Shown here in pieces: positions 35,276 through 43,563 of a DNA stretch of 64,000 nucleotides; positions within the stretch are counted from its first letter, which is position 1, and each line of letters starts with the position of its first letter. Made by a program: the position numbers and the translations under genes. The DNA lies in assembly GCA_035632315.1 (NCBI GenBank), contig DASQGZ010000010.1, positions 1-64,000 of the forward strand, read 5' to 3'. This DNA is from JAFDZW01 sp035632315. GTDB lineage: Bacteria > Bacteroidota > Ignavibacteria > Palsa-1295. The notes beneath the pieces were generated by a model, which saw only the letters and a program-made list of their open reading frames with translations, searched no databases and was not told the origin of the DNA.

Positions 35276-35785
35276 ATGATGGACGCACAAACTCTACGCG
35301 CTCAGCAAGCGCCATTTAAGCAACAATATCGCGAACACCCTGAGACTGCGTTAGTCACTCACAGTGTCGAAGGACAACTCGGCGGCGATCTGACGATCGA
35401 CATCAAGACAAAGTATGGGACGATCACTGCCGGGCCGCATCCGGCAACCGGAGGAAGCGGGAGAGATATTTGCTCCGGTGACATTTTGCTCGAAGCGCTC
35501 GTCGGTTGTGCAGGGGTAACGTTGAATTCCGTAGCGACGGCAATGGAAATTCCTCTTCGAAGCGCACGGATCAAAGCGGAAGGCGACATTGATTATCGCG
35601 GCACGCTTGGCGTTTCGAAAGACGTGCCGGTTGGGTTCAAAAATATCCGTCTCAAATTTACATTCGATACGGATGCTCCACAGGAAAAGGTCGAAAAGCT
35701 TGTGAGCCTTACCGAACGATATTGCATCGTTCTTCAGACGTTAAAAAACTCGGTCGAAGTTTCCTCTACGGTATCGCGAGCGTGA
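35276..35785 (+). CDS. OsmC family protein
   Basis: A 169-residue OsmC/Ohr-like protein. The two reactive cysteines are in VGCAGVTLNSVA and TERYCIVLQTL. Family members reduce organic hydroperoxides, but this YhfA-like branch is less well characterised. Two ATG codons lie in tandem at 35276 and 35279; either could be used. The 3' end overlaps the convergent gene by 20 bp. Confidence 0.85.
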   Translation: MMDAQTLRAQQAPFKQQYREHPETALVTHSVEGQLGGDLTIDIKTKYGTITAGPHPATGGSGRDICSGDILLEALVGCAGVTLNSVATAMEIPLRSARIKAEGDIDYRGTLGVSKDVPVGFKNIRLKFTFDTDAPQEKVEKLVSLTERYCIVLQTLKNSVEVSSTVSRA

Positions 35786-36842
35786 ACGAAGAGTTCGCAT
35801 CGCCGTAGTGGACATCAGGAGGTGTTGCATCGTGAACAGCGACCGAAAAGAGATATGATTTTCCATGCGCGAATTGAGTATCAAGATGATCGACACCGGT
35901 ATTGAGTTTACGATGGAATTTCACTGTCCACATACCATTACTCCAATATCCGCGCGCCTGAACATCGAAGTAATCGTTTGATGGTGTGGGGTTGGCGATC
36001 GTATATCCCGGCACACGGTCACCGGCTGCCCATGGAGACCCTGTAGCCGGATTTTTTTCTTTGCCGGTAAACGCCTGCCCCGTTTCGAACTCAACAAAAT
36101 ATCGTTTATCGAGCTGCTGATTATTTCCTCCGGCGATCTTTGCCGGGATCGAACCTCCGGTGAAGTCATCGGCATTGTTCTGATAATTTTCTACGCTCGC
36201 ATCGTCGGAAAGTAATTGATAGACCGGGTTTCCTTCCGAAATATCGTCATCGGCATATCCACAGCCGTTCGATTTTCCGCTATGCCAATACCACACGTCG
36301 TATTGTCCGCTATCATCGGAGTACATCCCCGGCCCATTCGGTGTGGTTGGCGTATGGCAGAGCATCGCGCAGCCGTTCGACGTGAACGTCAGATTACCGC
36401 TTTTGCCCGGTACTTGCTCGAAGGCAAAACTGACGCCGTCGTCATAGACCGATTGTTTCTGCCATCTCGCCGGGTCAGCCGCATCGCCGCCATTAAATTT
36501 TAGCGGCATCTTAAGATAATCTTCTGTCGGGTCGGCATATTGTACCATAAAATAAATATCCGTTCCGCTGACAAGCGACTTGATTGAGATGGGAAAACTT
36601 CTTGCAACGCCGGCAGTATCGGTGCCGATCTTCGATGCATTCACCGTGAGCGCTGTCGCATTTTGCCAGACTGCTTCGATATTCGACGAGTTGACGTCAG
36701 GTGCATCGCCTGCCGATATCAGAAGTACATTTAGTGTTGCGCCCGAAGCCGGCGTCCCCGGTCCGGTCGTTGTTTTCGAGCAGGAAATGATCCCGGCAAC
36801 AGACATAGCGGCAACGATCAAGAGAACAACAGATATTTTCAT
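35766..36842 (-). CDS. Ethylbenzene dehydrogenase-related lipoprotein with CX3CH motif
   Basis: A 358-residue lipoprotein; leader MKISVVLLIVAAMSVAGIIS and Cys21 (IISC). The mature part resembles the EB_dh heme-binding domain: DIYFMVQYADPTED, a WQKQSVYDDGVSFAFE segment, and SNGCAMLCHTP near residues 156-165. Cys158, Cys162 and His163 form CxxxCH, a rare heme c-type attachment motif in place of CxxCH. MYSDDSGQYDVWYWHSGKSNG matches related cytochrome-like proteins. It probably takes part in periplasmic or outer-surface electron transfer; partner unknown. Start ATG 36842 begins the signal peptide. Confidence 0.7.
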   Translation of the reverse strand: MKISVVLLIVAAMSVAGIISCSKTTTGPGTPASGATLNVLLISAGDAPDVNSSNIEAVWQNATALTVNASKIGTDTAGVARSFPISIKSLVSGTDIYFMVQYADPTEDYLKMPLKFNGGDAADPARWQKQSVYDDGVSFAFEQVPGKSGNLTFTSNGCAMLCHTPTTPNGPGMYSDDSGQYDVWYWHSGKSNGCGYADDDISEGNPVYQLLSDDASVENYQNNADDFTGGSIPAKIAGGNNQQLDKRYFVEFETGQAFTGKEKNPATGSPWAAGDRVPGYTIANPTPSNDYFDVQARGYWSNGMWTVKFHRKLNTGVDHLDTQFAHGKSYLFSVAVHDATPPDVHYGDANSSFTLAIP

Positions 36843-36968
36843 AGGCTTAGTGATGAATGAATCGGGGGCAATTTGAAACGATACGATGGCAAGTGCTGTT
36901 TTTCGCGCACTTGCACGGCAACTCAAGCGAAGCTAACACTTCGGTTTCGAAAGCAGTGCCGGAGAGAT

Positions 36969-37041
36969 CGGGGCGTGGCGCAGCTGGTAGCGCACCTGCT
37001 TTGGGAGCAGGGGGTCGCACGTTCGAATCGTGTCGCCCCGA
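36969..37041 (+). tRNA. tRNA-Pro (anticodon TGG)
   Basis: A 73-base cloverleaf. Acceptor CGGGGCG pairs with CGCCCCG plus discriminator A; D arm GCGC/GCGC; anticodon stem CCTGC/GCAGG with loop TTTGGGA, so anticodon TGG; T arm GCACG-TTCGAAT-CGTGT. CCA is not encoded and must be added by CCA transferase. Confidence 0.95.
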
Positions 37042-37182
37042 CTGAGATTTTCATATTTATAACACGCAGAAACAGCCTTCATAATTCAGGGCAAGAAATG
37101 AACTATAAATAAATCCTTTAACTCTTTATAAAATTTGAGTTAACGCTATGGTAAATTTTCTTTAAAAAAAAACCTAAAAAAA

Positions 37183-37214
37183 TTTGGAATTTAGCGGAAA
37201 TCTTCATATATTTG
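37183..37214 (+). promoter_or_regulatory. Consensus FCB promoter (TTTG-N20-TATATTTG)
   Basis: TTTG (37183-37186), a 20-base spacer and TATATTTG (37207-37214) match the Bacteroidota consensus TTTG-N19-21-TAnnTTTG exactly. There is no open frame right after it. It drives the candidate RNA at 37221-37488. Confidence 0.75.
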
Positions 37215-37220
37215 TATCGT

Positions 37221-37488
37221 TACGTATGAATAGTTGCTGCCACGGCGAATATTCCTGATGCAACCGCGTTGTTGTTTGCTTCGAAAGATTTCGCCACGAG
37301 ATGAGCGTTGCCGCATATTCTGAATCGTACCCCAGGTGTGTGACTAACAGGTTTTTTGTGTGTCATTTTATGTTTTAAAAGATTTCTTCTCACCGCTCAC
37401 AAGGTGCCGTTTCAGTTTTTTGACTGAACGGCTGTTATAAGGCAAACTAATGAAAGCCCTCATCCTCCGGGAGAGGGTTTTCATTTTT
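37221..37488 (+). ncRNA. Candidate structured non-coding RNA or long leader upstream of secD
   Basis: About 270 bases bounded by a consensus promoter and a strong terminator, with no credible open frame. The 5' side TAGTT-GCT-GCC (about 37231) can pair with GGC-A-AACTA near 37441-37449, closing the molecule like a rod. A stem GCCGTTTCAGT/ACTGAACGGC lies at 37406-37432, and CGAA-AGAT-TTCG is a small internal hairpin. The size and long closing stem recall 6S RNA, but I cannot match it to a known family. It is not tmRNA, SRP RNA or a riboswitch that I recognise. Confidence 0.55.
37452..37488 (+). terminator. Strong rho-independent terminator
   Basis: GAAAGCCCTC (37452-37461) pairs with GAGGGTTTTC (37473-37482) with a single G-T pair and an 11-base loop, followed by ATTTTT. 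It ends the candidate RNA and separates it from secD. Confidence 0.85.
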
Positions 37489-37496
37489 AAAGCAAT

Positions 37497-37527
37497 GACC
37501 AGTGGTCTGTGATCAGTGGTCAGTTGG
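37497..37527. repeat. CAGTGGTCTGTGATCAGTGGTC-type dispersed repeat
   Basis: The same unit style as at 29101 and 30950 in opposite orientation (GACCAGTGGTC, TGATCAGTGGTCAGT). It lies between the RNA terminator and secD. Confidence 0.65.
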
Positions 37528-37626
37528 CTCCTTCTTCATTTTCAGCAGAATAGCTATTTTTCGGGAGCCGCTTTTGATTTTTCCGTGTTACCATTCGTCT
37601 TGTAAAAGCAATATCGTTCGTCTAAC

Positions 37627-39612
37627 GTGAAAAAAAACCGTACGTTAATCATTGTTATCGTCCTCTGCATTGCAGGGTCACTGTGGGGCTTATACCCAAC
37701 CTGGAAATCGCAGGATTACCGTTCCACCATCGCTTCGTTCGGCAAGGACAGCACAAAACGCGAGGCGTTCGTGCAGAAGAATGACGATGATATCAAATCC
37801 GCAAATAAAAGCGCCATTAAGCTTGGTCTCGATCTTCGCGGAGGTATTTATATCACGATGGAAGTGGATGTCCTGAAGTTCATCGAAGAACAGGCAACGA
37901 ACAAAGATGATATTTTGAACGCAGTTCTTACTGCATCGTCAAAAGAGGAAGAAGCAAGCGACGACCCGGTCGTTTCGATCTTTATGAAGAATTTTCAGGC
38001 GATCGCTTCCACGAAGGGTAAAACGCTTGCCAATTACTTTTTGCTCAACGACGTTCGAACCGGTGAAGATAAAGAGATCGAAGCATCGCTCACCAAAGGC
38101 TCCGACGAAGCCGTCGATCGAGCGATCGAGATCATCCGTAATCGTATCGATCAGTTCGGTCTTACCGAACCGACGATCCAAAAATTCGGTACACGCCGAA
38201 TTATCATCGAAGTCCCGGGAGCTGCCGATCCCGCCTCCGTCCGTCAACTTCTCGAAGGTACGGCTCAGTTGGAGTTTCGTCTGCTCAAAGATCCGAAGAT
38301 TCGCAATAGGGTAATGGATCGAATTGATAAATATCTTGCTGCGACAAATCCAAAAACGAACATTGACACGACAACTCCGAAATTGAGTTTGGACAGTACG
38401 TTAACTCCGAGTGCCTCTGCATCGAAAACCACGACCGATTCAACCCGCACCGATAGTTCTATCGCTGCAGTAAAAAAACCTGCCACACCTGAAGACTCGG
38501 AGCGCATCGCCGATAGCATGGCGACGATCGGGATGACCGATCAGCAAAAATATGATAAGTACGTCCACGACCATCCGTTTACGTCACTATTTTCAAAAGG
38601 GCAACAAAAGAACGGCGATGTGCTCGTAACCGACGCAGACCGTCGCGCTGTGATCGATATCCTGGCACGTCCGGATGTCAAACCATTATATGAGGGTGAA
38701 ATAGATTTCAGTTTTAGCCGTCCGATCAAATCGGAAAAAGGGGATAATATCTTTGAATGTTATTTCCTCAACGGACAGCCGGAACTCACAGGTAAATATA
38801 TCGTCGATGCCGGTGCAGAGCTTCGTGATGGCAAACCGACCGTGACGATGAGAATGGATGACGACGGTGCGCACATCTGGTCACGAGTAACAGGCGATAA
38901 TATCAATCACAGAATTGCCATCGTTCTCGATAACGTCGTTTATTCGGCACCCAATGTGATCTCAAAGATCGACGGTGGTAACTCGGAAATTACGGGTTCG
39001 CGGGATATGACCGAAGCGAATTTGCTTAAGATCGTCCTTAAAGCCGGCGCACTGCCTGCTCCGGTGAAGATCATTCAAGAGCAGGTCGTCGGACCGTCCC
39101 TCGGATCGGATTCCGTTGCCAAAGGGACGCAATCCATTTTGATCGGCTTCATTGTCGTCATTATTTTTATGGCGCTCTATTATATTACTGGTGGTTTTGT
39201 TGCCGATCTCGCGGTTATCATCAACCTGATCTTTACGCTTGCTGTGCTTGCGGCATTCGGTGCAACGCTGACGCTTCCCGGTATGGCAGGTATCGTCTTG
39301 ACTGTTGGTATCGCTGTTGATGCGAACGTGCTGATATATGAGCGTATCCGCGAAGAACTTGCCGCCGGTAAATCGCTCAAACTTGCGATCGAAGACGGAT
39401 ACAGACGAGCGTTTGCTCCGATCTTCGACGGCCACTTGACCGCATTTTTCTCAGGTGTCATTCTGTACTCGATGGGAACAGGCACGGTACAAGGATTCGG
39501 CGTGACGTTAATGATCGGTATTGCAGCATCGCTCTTTACAGCGATCGTCATTACGAGAGTTATTTTCGATATACTGCTCGAGCGCGCGCCCGGAGCCATT
39601 AAATTCGGTTAA
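37627..39612 (+). CDS. secD: Protein translocase subunit SecD
   Basis: A 661-residue membrane protein that, with SecF, uses proton motive force to pull exported proteins across after SecA. One N-terminal membrane segment (about 6-24), then periplasmic head domains (LGLDLRGGIYITMEVD; VDRAIEIIRNRIDQFGLTEPTIQ), then five C-terminal segments with AGIVLTVGIAVDANVLIYERIREEL. An insert at about 240-305 is rich in Thr, Ser, Asp and Lys and looks disordered. It makes SecD longer than E. coli's 615 residues. GTG start at 37627. Confidence 0.95.
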   Translation: MKKNRTLIIVIVLCIAGSLWGLYPTWKSQDYRSTIASFGKDSTKREAFVQKNDDDIKSANKSAIKLGLDLRGGIYITMEVDVLKFIEEQATNKDDILNAVLTASSKEEEASDDPVVSIFMKNFQAIASTKGKTLANYFLLNDVRTGEDKEIEASLTKGSDEAVDRAIEIIRNRIDQFGLTEPTIQKFGTRRIIIEVPGAADPASVRQLLEGTAQLEFRLLKDPKIRNRVMDRIDKYLAATNPKTNIDTTTPKLSLDSTLTPSASASKTTTDSTRTDSSIAAVKKPATPEDSERIADSMATIGMTDQQKYDKYVHDHPFTSLFSKGQQKNGDVLVTDADRRAVIDILARPDVKPLYEGEIDFSFSRPIKSEKGDNIFECYFLNGQPELTGKYIVDAGAELRDGKPTVTMRMDDDGAHIWSRVTGDNINHRIAIVLDNVVYSAPNVISKIDGGNSEITGSRDMTEANLLKIVLKAGALPAPVKIIQEQVVGPSLGSDSVAKGTQSILIGFIVVIIFMALYYITGGFVADLAVIINLIFTLAVLAAFGATLTLPGMAGIVLTVGIAVDANVLIYERIREELAAGKSLKLAIEDGYRRAFAPIFDGHLTAFFSGVILYSMGTGTVQGFGVTLMIGIAASLFTAIVITRVIFDILLERAPGAIKFG

Positions 39613-39663
39613 TACGATCAGTCTCGAAACCAGTGGCGATTCATAAATTTTTATATAGACGAC

Positions 39664-40647
39664 ATGCACTTTTTTCGTAAAACGAGCATAGATTTCATCG
39701 GCAAGCGGCGGATATGGTATTTCGTTTCGCTGGCGATCACATTAGCCGGTATTGTGTGGGCGCTTTTCAAGGGCGTTGAATACGGCATCGACTTTGCCGG
39801 CGGTACGGAAATTCAATTAAAATTTGAGAAGACCGTTCGCATTGACGACATCCGTTCGGCGCTCGATGCCGGAGGTTTTCGCGGCGCAGAAGTAAAATAC
39901 TACGGTACCGATGAATCGGGTGTGCTCATTCGTGTTCGCGAAGGCGCCAGCGGCGCCAGCGCCGGCGCGAAAGTAACGACCGACGTCCAGGCCGCGCTCG
40001 AGAAGGGTATTCAAGCGAACAAGTCGCAGTTAATGCAGAATACGCATATCGGAGCGAAGATAGGAGCAGAGCTCAAACAAAAAGCTCTCTTTGCGGTGCT
40101 CTTTACATGTATCGCGATCCTGATCTATCTGGCATTTCGGTTCGAATTTGTGTACGGTCTCGGTGCCGTCATTGCTATCGTTCACGACGTGCTTGTCGCA
40201 TTTGCATTCGCTGTCATTTTCAATGGCTTTGCTCCGTGGCTCAATCTTGAAATGAACTCGACGATGCTGGCGGCATTTCTTACCATTGTCGGTTTCTCGG
40301 TCAATGACACGGTCATTATTTTCGATCGTATTCGCGAAGACAAACGCAAGTACAAAGGTCAGGACCTCAAAACAATTATGAACCGCGCCATTAACGAAAC
40401 GCTGCCTCGAACGATCATTACTTCGGGCACTGTCTTTATGACGCTCGTCGTCTTGTTTATCTGGGGCGGGGAAGTGCTTCGCGGATTTGCGTTCACAATG
40501 CTCATCGGGGTTATCACCGGTACGTATTCTTCGATCTTTGTCGCATCGGCGATCGCCTACGATTGGATCCACCGCAAACGTGAGATGAAGACGCAGGCGG
40601 TCGGTACGCGCACACCGGCAAAGCAGATCGTATCAACTGTATCGTAA
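39664..40647 (+). CDS. secF: Protein translocase subunit SecF
   Basis: A 327-residue partner of SecD with six membrane segments. IDFIGKRRIWYFVSLAITLAG opens it; GVEYGIDFAGGTEIQLKF starts the periplasmic domain. TIVGFSVNDTVIIFDRIRED and FIWGGEVLRGFAFTMLIGVITGTYSS are the conserved C-terminal motifs. It lies 51 bp after secD in the usual order. Confidence 0.95.
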   Translation: MHFFRKTSIDFIGKRRIWYFVSLAITLAGIVWALFKGVEYGIDFAGGTEIQLKFEKTVRIDDIRSALDAGGFRGAEVKYYGTDESGVLIRVREGASGASAGAKVTTDVQAALEKGIQANKSQLMQNTHIGAKIGAELKQKALFAVLFTCIAILIYLAFRFEFVYGLGAVIAIVHDVLVAFAFAVIFNGFAPWLNLEMNSTMLAAFLTIVGFSVNDTVIIFDRIREDKRKYKGQDLKTIMNRAINETLPRTIITSGTVFMTLVVLFIWGGEVLRGFAFTMLIGVITGTYSSIFVASAIAYDWIHRKREMKTQAVGTRTPAKQIVSTVS

Positions 40648-40654
40648 GCACGCA

Positions 40655-40969
40655 ATGACTTCGACGATCACCAAAGCACAGGATGAACTTCGCGTCGGAC
40701 TTTCGGGCGACCTGACTGGCGGAGCCGAAGCCATGCGATTTGCAAAACTCATTCGCGATGAGATCAGCGCGGCGGCCGGGGTAAAGAGTGTCGTCATCAA
40801 TATGAGCGCCGTCGGATTTGTCGATAGTTCGGGGCTCGGTATGTTGCTTGGCGCGCGCGAAGCAGCGGAGACGGTCGGCGCGAAGCTTGTGCTCGAATCG
40901 CCGAACGCCCAATTCACCCATCTGCTCGAACTCACCAAACTTGCAGATGTGCTCGGTGTGAAGAAGTAA
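40655..40969 (+). CDS. STAS-domain protein, anti-sigma factor antagonist-like
   Basis: A 104-residue SpoIIAA-like protein. KSVVINMSAVGFVDSSGLGMLLGAR carries the conserved phospho-acceptor serine region (DSSGLG). Such proteins are controlled by phosphorylation by an RsbW/SpoIIAB kinase, but none lies nearby. The gene starts 7 bp after secF and 37 bp before purA, so it is probably in the same transcript. Confidence 0.87.
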   Translation: MTSTITKAQDELRVGLSGDLTGGAEAMRFAKLIRDEISAAAGVKSVVINMSAVGFVDSSGLGMLLGAREAAETVGAKLVLESPNAQFTHLLELTKLADVLGVKK

Positions 40970-41006
40970 GATTTTCCATTTGTAAAAAAATAATTAATAA
41001 CGGGCA

Positions 41007-42308
41007 ATGCCTGTAACAATCGTGCTCGGCTCCCAATGGGGGGATGAAGGAAAAGGAAAGATCGTCGATCGTCTTGCCGCCGAATCCGATTATGTAGCCC
41101 GCTACCAGGGCGGCGCCAATGCCGGTCATACCATTATTCTTCCAAGCGGTAAGCAATTCGTTCTTCATCTCATACCGAGCGGAATTTTTCATCCAGATGT
41201 GCTCTGTGTCATCGGCAACGGCGTTGTGATCGACCCTGCCGCTTTACGCGATGAGATCAAAATGCTCGAAGCCACCGGTATTACCGTCAAAGGTCGTTTG
41301 TTCATCTCGCATAACGCGCATCTGATCATGCCGTACCATAAACTGATCGACAAGGCAATGGAAGCGCGGCTTGCGAAGATCGATAATTCAAAAGCGGTCG
41401 GCACGACGGGACGTGGGATCGGTCCTGCGTACGAAGATAAATTTTCCCGCAAAGGCATTCGCATCGTCGATCTGCTCGACCGGGCGTCGCTGACCGAAAA
41501 ACTCCGGCAGAATATTACGGAAAAGAACGAACTGCTCTCGAAGTTCTACGAGTCAAGCGAGCTCTGTGATGTCGATACGATTGTTAAGGAGTATCAGGAA
41601 TTCGATACGGAGATCGATCCGTATATTACTGATACGACACAGTTGCTCAATACTGCGATCAAACAAGGAAAGCGAATTTTGGCAGAAGGCGCACAAGCAG
41701 CGCTTCTGGATATTGATTTCGGCACATATCCCTATGTGACATCGAGCAACCCCACAGCAGGCGGAGCCTGCACCGGGCTTGGAATTCCGCCGACTTCGAT
41801 CTCAAAGGTCATCGGTGTCGTCAAGGCATATACGACCCGCGTCGGCAACGGGCCGTTCCCGACAGAACTGTTGAATGGCACAGGTGAAGATCTTCGTTCA
41901 AAAGGGCACGAGTTCGGCGCAACGACCGGCCGTCCGCGCCGCTGCGGCTGGCTCGATGCTGTTGCAGTGAGATATTCGGCGATGCTCAACGGCATCGATT
42001 CCGTCGCGCTGACGAAGCTTGATGTTCTTTCCGGCTTTGACGAAGTGAAGCTTTGTGTCGGCTACGAGCGTTCATCCGACGGGAAGAGACTCGATAACTT
42101 TACGACCGATCTGCGTGCGCTGGCGAATATCCGGCCGATCTATAAATCATTTGAAGGCTGGAGCGCAAATGCGCTCAATGGGGTTCGTACGCGGGAGGAA
42201 CTGCCACCGGCAGTAAAAGCCTATCTCGGTGCGATCGAGTCTGAAGTGGGGGTTAAATTAGAGGTGATCTCGCTCGGGCCCGGAAGGAATGAGACGTTGA
42301 TAAATTGA
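41007..42308 (+). CDS. purA: Adenylosuccinate synthase
   Basis: A 433-residue GTP-dependent enzyme that makes adenylosuccinate from IMP and aspartate. The P-loop is GSQWGDEGKGKIVD at the start. NAGHTI, the signature VGTTGRGIGPAYEDK, and GATTGRPRRCGWLDAVAVRY near the C-terminus are present. Length is normal. Confidence 0.97.
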   Translation: MPVTIVLGSQWGDEGKGKIVDRLAAESDYVARYQGGANAGHTIILPSGKQFVLHLIPSGIFHPDVLCVIGNGVVIDPAALRDEIKMLEATGITVKGRLFISHNAHLIMPYHKLIDKAMEARLAKIDNSKAVGTTGRGIGPAYEDKFSRKGIRIVDLLDRASLTEKLRQNITEKNELLSKFYESSELCDVDTIVKEYQEFDTEIDPYITDTTQLLNTAIKQGKRILAEGAQAALLDIDFGTYPYVTSSNPTAGGACTGLGIPPTSISKVIGVVKAYTTRVGNGPFPTELLNGTGEDLRSKGHEFGATTGRPRRCGWLDAVAVRYSAMLNGIDSVALTKLDVLSGFDEVKLCVGYERSSDGKRLDNFTTDLRALANIRPIYKSFEGWSANALNGVRTREELPPAVKAYLGAIESEVGVKLEVISLGPGRNETLIN

Positions 42309-42375
42309 GAATCGAGAATTGAAAATGCAGAAAAGAATTCTTGTGTTTATTATTCTCAATTCTTCATTCACAATT
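42305..42375. repeat. GAGAATTGAAAAT / TTCTCAATTCTT repeats
   Basis: Runs related to GAGAATTGA occur in direct form (42307-42325) and inverted form (TATTCTCAATTCTTCATTC, about 42352-42370), so the transcript could fold on itself after purA. The unit matches 25526-25560. Confidence 0.55.
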
Positions 42376-42380
42376 CACGG

Positions 42381-42388
42381 TAACTTTG
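42381..42388 (+). promoter_or_regulatory. FCB-type -7 promoter element (TAACTTTG)
   Basis: An exact TAnnTTTG lies 49 bp before the first ABC permease gene (42438). No TTTG stands at -33. It is a reasonable promoter for the two permease genes. Confidence 0.4.
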
Positions 42389-42437
42389 CATAGAACATCG
42401 GCGCTGCTTCTGGCAATGCCGTAACAATAAGAACAGA

Positions 42438-43544
42438 ATGTTTCAATATATTTTACGGCGCTTATTGCTGTTCATTCCGACGTTATTTATCATAACGGTC
42501 GTGACCTTCGGTATTTCGCGTCTTGCACCGGGCGATCCGGCAGAGCTCAAAGCCGGTGTCGGCGGCGAAGGTACGATGCGCGGCAATCAACAACTCAACG
42601 AAGAGATGATCAAGCAGATCCGCGCCCAGTGGCATCTCGATAAGCCCATCTGGTACTGGTCGATCTTCTCGGATGAAAAGGATGCGAACGGGAAAATGCT
42701 GCCGCTGCTGAGCCGGCTGACATTCAAATGGAACGGAGGAGATAATCAATATATTTTGTGGGTGGTCGATCTGCTGCATTTGAATTTCGGGAAATCGTTT
42801 CAAGATAACCGCCCAGTACTTGACAAGGTGTTGGAGCGAATGCCGGTCACTATTTTTATTGGCATCGTATCGATATTCCTCGCCTATCTTATTTCTGTTC
42901 CGCTCGGCATTTATTCTGCAACACATGAAAATACGACACTGGATAAAGCCAGCACGGTCACGCTGTTCGTTCTATATTCACTCCCCGATTTTTGGATCGG
43001 GACCATGCTCATCATTTTTTTCGGCGGGGGAGATTTTTTTGCATGGTTTCCGAACAATGGAATTCATTCGATGAACAGTTCGCCCGACGACCCGTTCTTT
43101 ACCAGAACACTTGATTTTCTGTGGCATATGGTGCTGCCGATCGCGGTCGAGACATACGCGTCGTTCGCATTTATCTCACGGCAATTACGCGGTTCGATGC
43201 TTGAGGTGATCCGTCAGGATTATATCAGGACCGCCCGTGCAAAGGGTCTGTCGGAAAAAGTAGTTGTCTATAAGCATGCGCTTCGAAATTCTCTGATCCC
43301 GATCGTCACACTGCTGGCATTTATTTTGCCCGGCATTATCGGCGGTTCGATCATCATTGAAACCATCTTTACTATTCCGGGCGTCGGGCAGCTTGCATTT
43401 CAGGCGCTCTCGGCGCGTGATTATCCTGTTATTATGGCTGAGTTTACACTGGCGTCGGTTCTGACGCTGGTCGGTATTTTGCTCTCGGACATAACGTATT
43501 CGCTCGTCGATCCGAGAATCGCATTCTCGAAAAAAGGGGGCTAA
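42438..43544 (+). CDS. Oligopeptide ABC transporter permease, DppB type
   Basis: A 368-residue inner-membrane permease. MFQYILRRLLLFIPTLFIITVVTFGISRLAPGDPAE is the usual DppB/OppB opening. It has six membrane segments. The EAA loop that docks the ATPase is EVIRQDYIRTARAKGLSEKVVVYKHALRN. A periplasmic insert (about residues 60-115) makes it longer than the typical 310-340. Substrate is probably peptides or nickel; no binding protein or ATPase gene is adjacent. Confidence 0.88.
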   Translation: MFQYILRRLLLFIPTLFIITVVTFGISRLAPGDPAELKAGVGGEGTMRGNQQLNEEMIKQIRAQWHLDKPIWYWSIFSDEKDANGKMLPLLSRLTFKWNGGDNQYILWVVDLLHLNFGKSFQDNRPVLDKVLERMPVTIFIGIVSIFLAYLISVPLGIYSATHENTTLDKASTVTLFVLYSLPDFWIGTMLIIFFGGGDFFAWFPNNGIHSMNSSPDDPFFTRTLDFLWHMVLPIAVETYASFAFISRQLRGSMLEVIRQDYIRTARAKGLSEKVVVYKHALRNSLIPIVTLLAFILPGIIGGSIIIETIFTIPGVGQLAFQALSARDYPVIMAEFTLASVLTLVGILLSDITYSLVDPRIAFSKKGG

Positions 43545-43563
43545 TTCATCTTTCGACTTTTGT

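Noticed and set aside
36090..36400. Open frames on the plus strand opposite the EB_dh-like gene
   Set aside because: They have no coding features, and the minus-strand protein has a signal peptide, lipobox and family motifs.
37221..37488. Assignment of the candidate RNA as tmRNA, SRP RNA or a known riboswitch
   Set aside because: It has no tag-peptide frame or tRNA-like end, no SRP GGAA tetraloop helix, and no riboswitch core that I recognise. 6S RNA remains possible by shape only.
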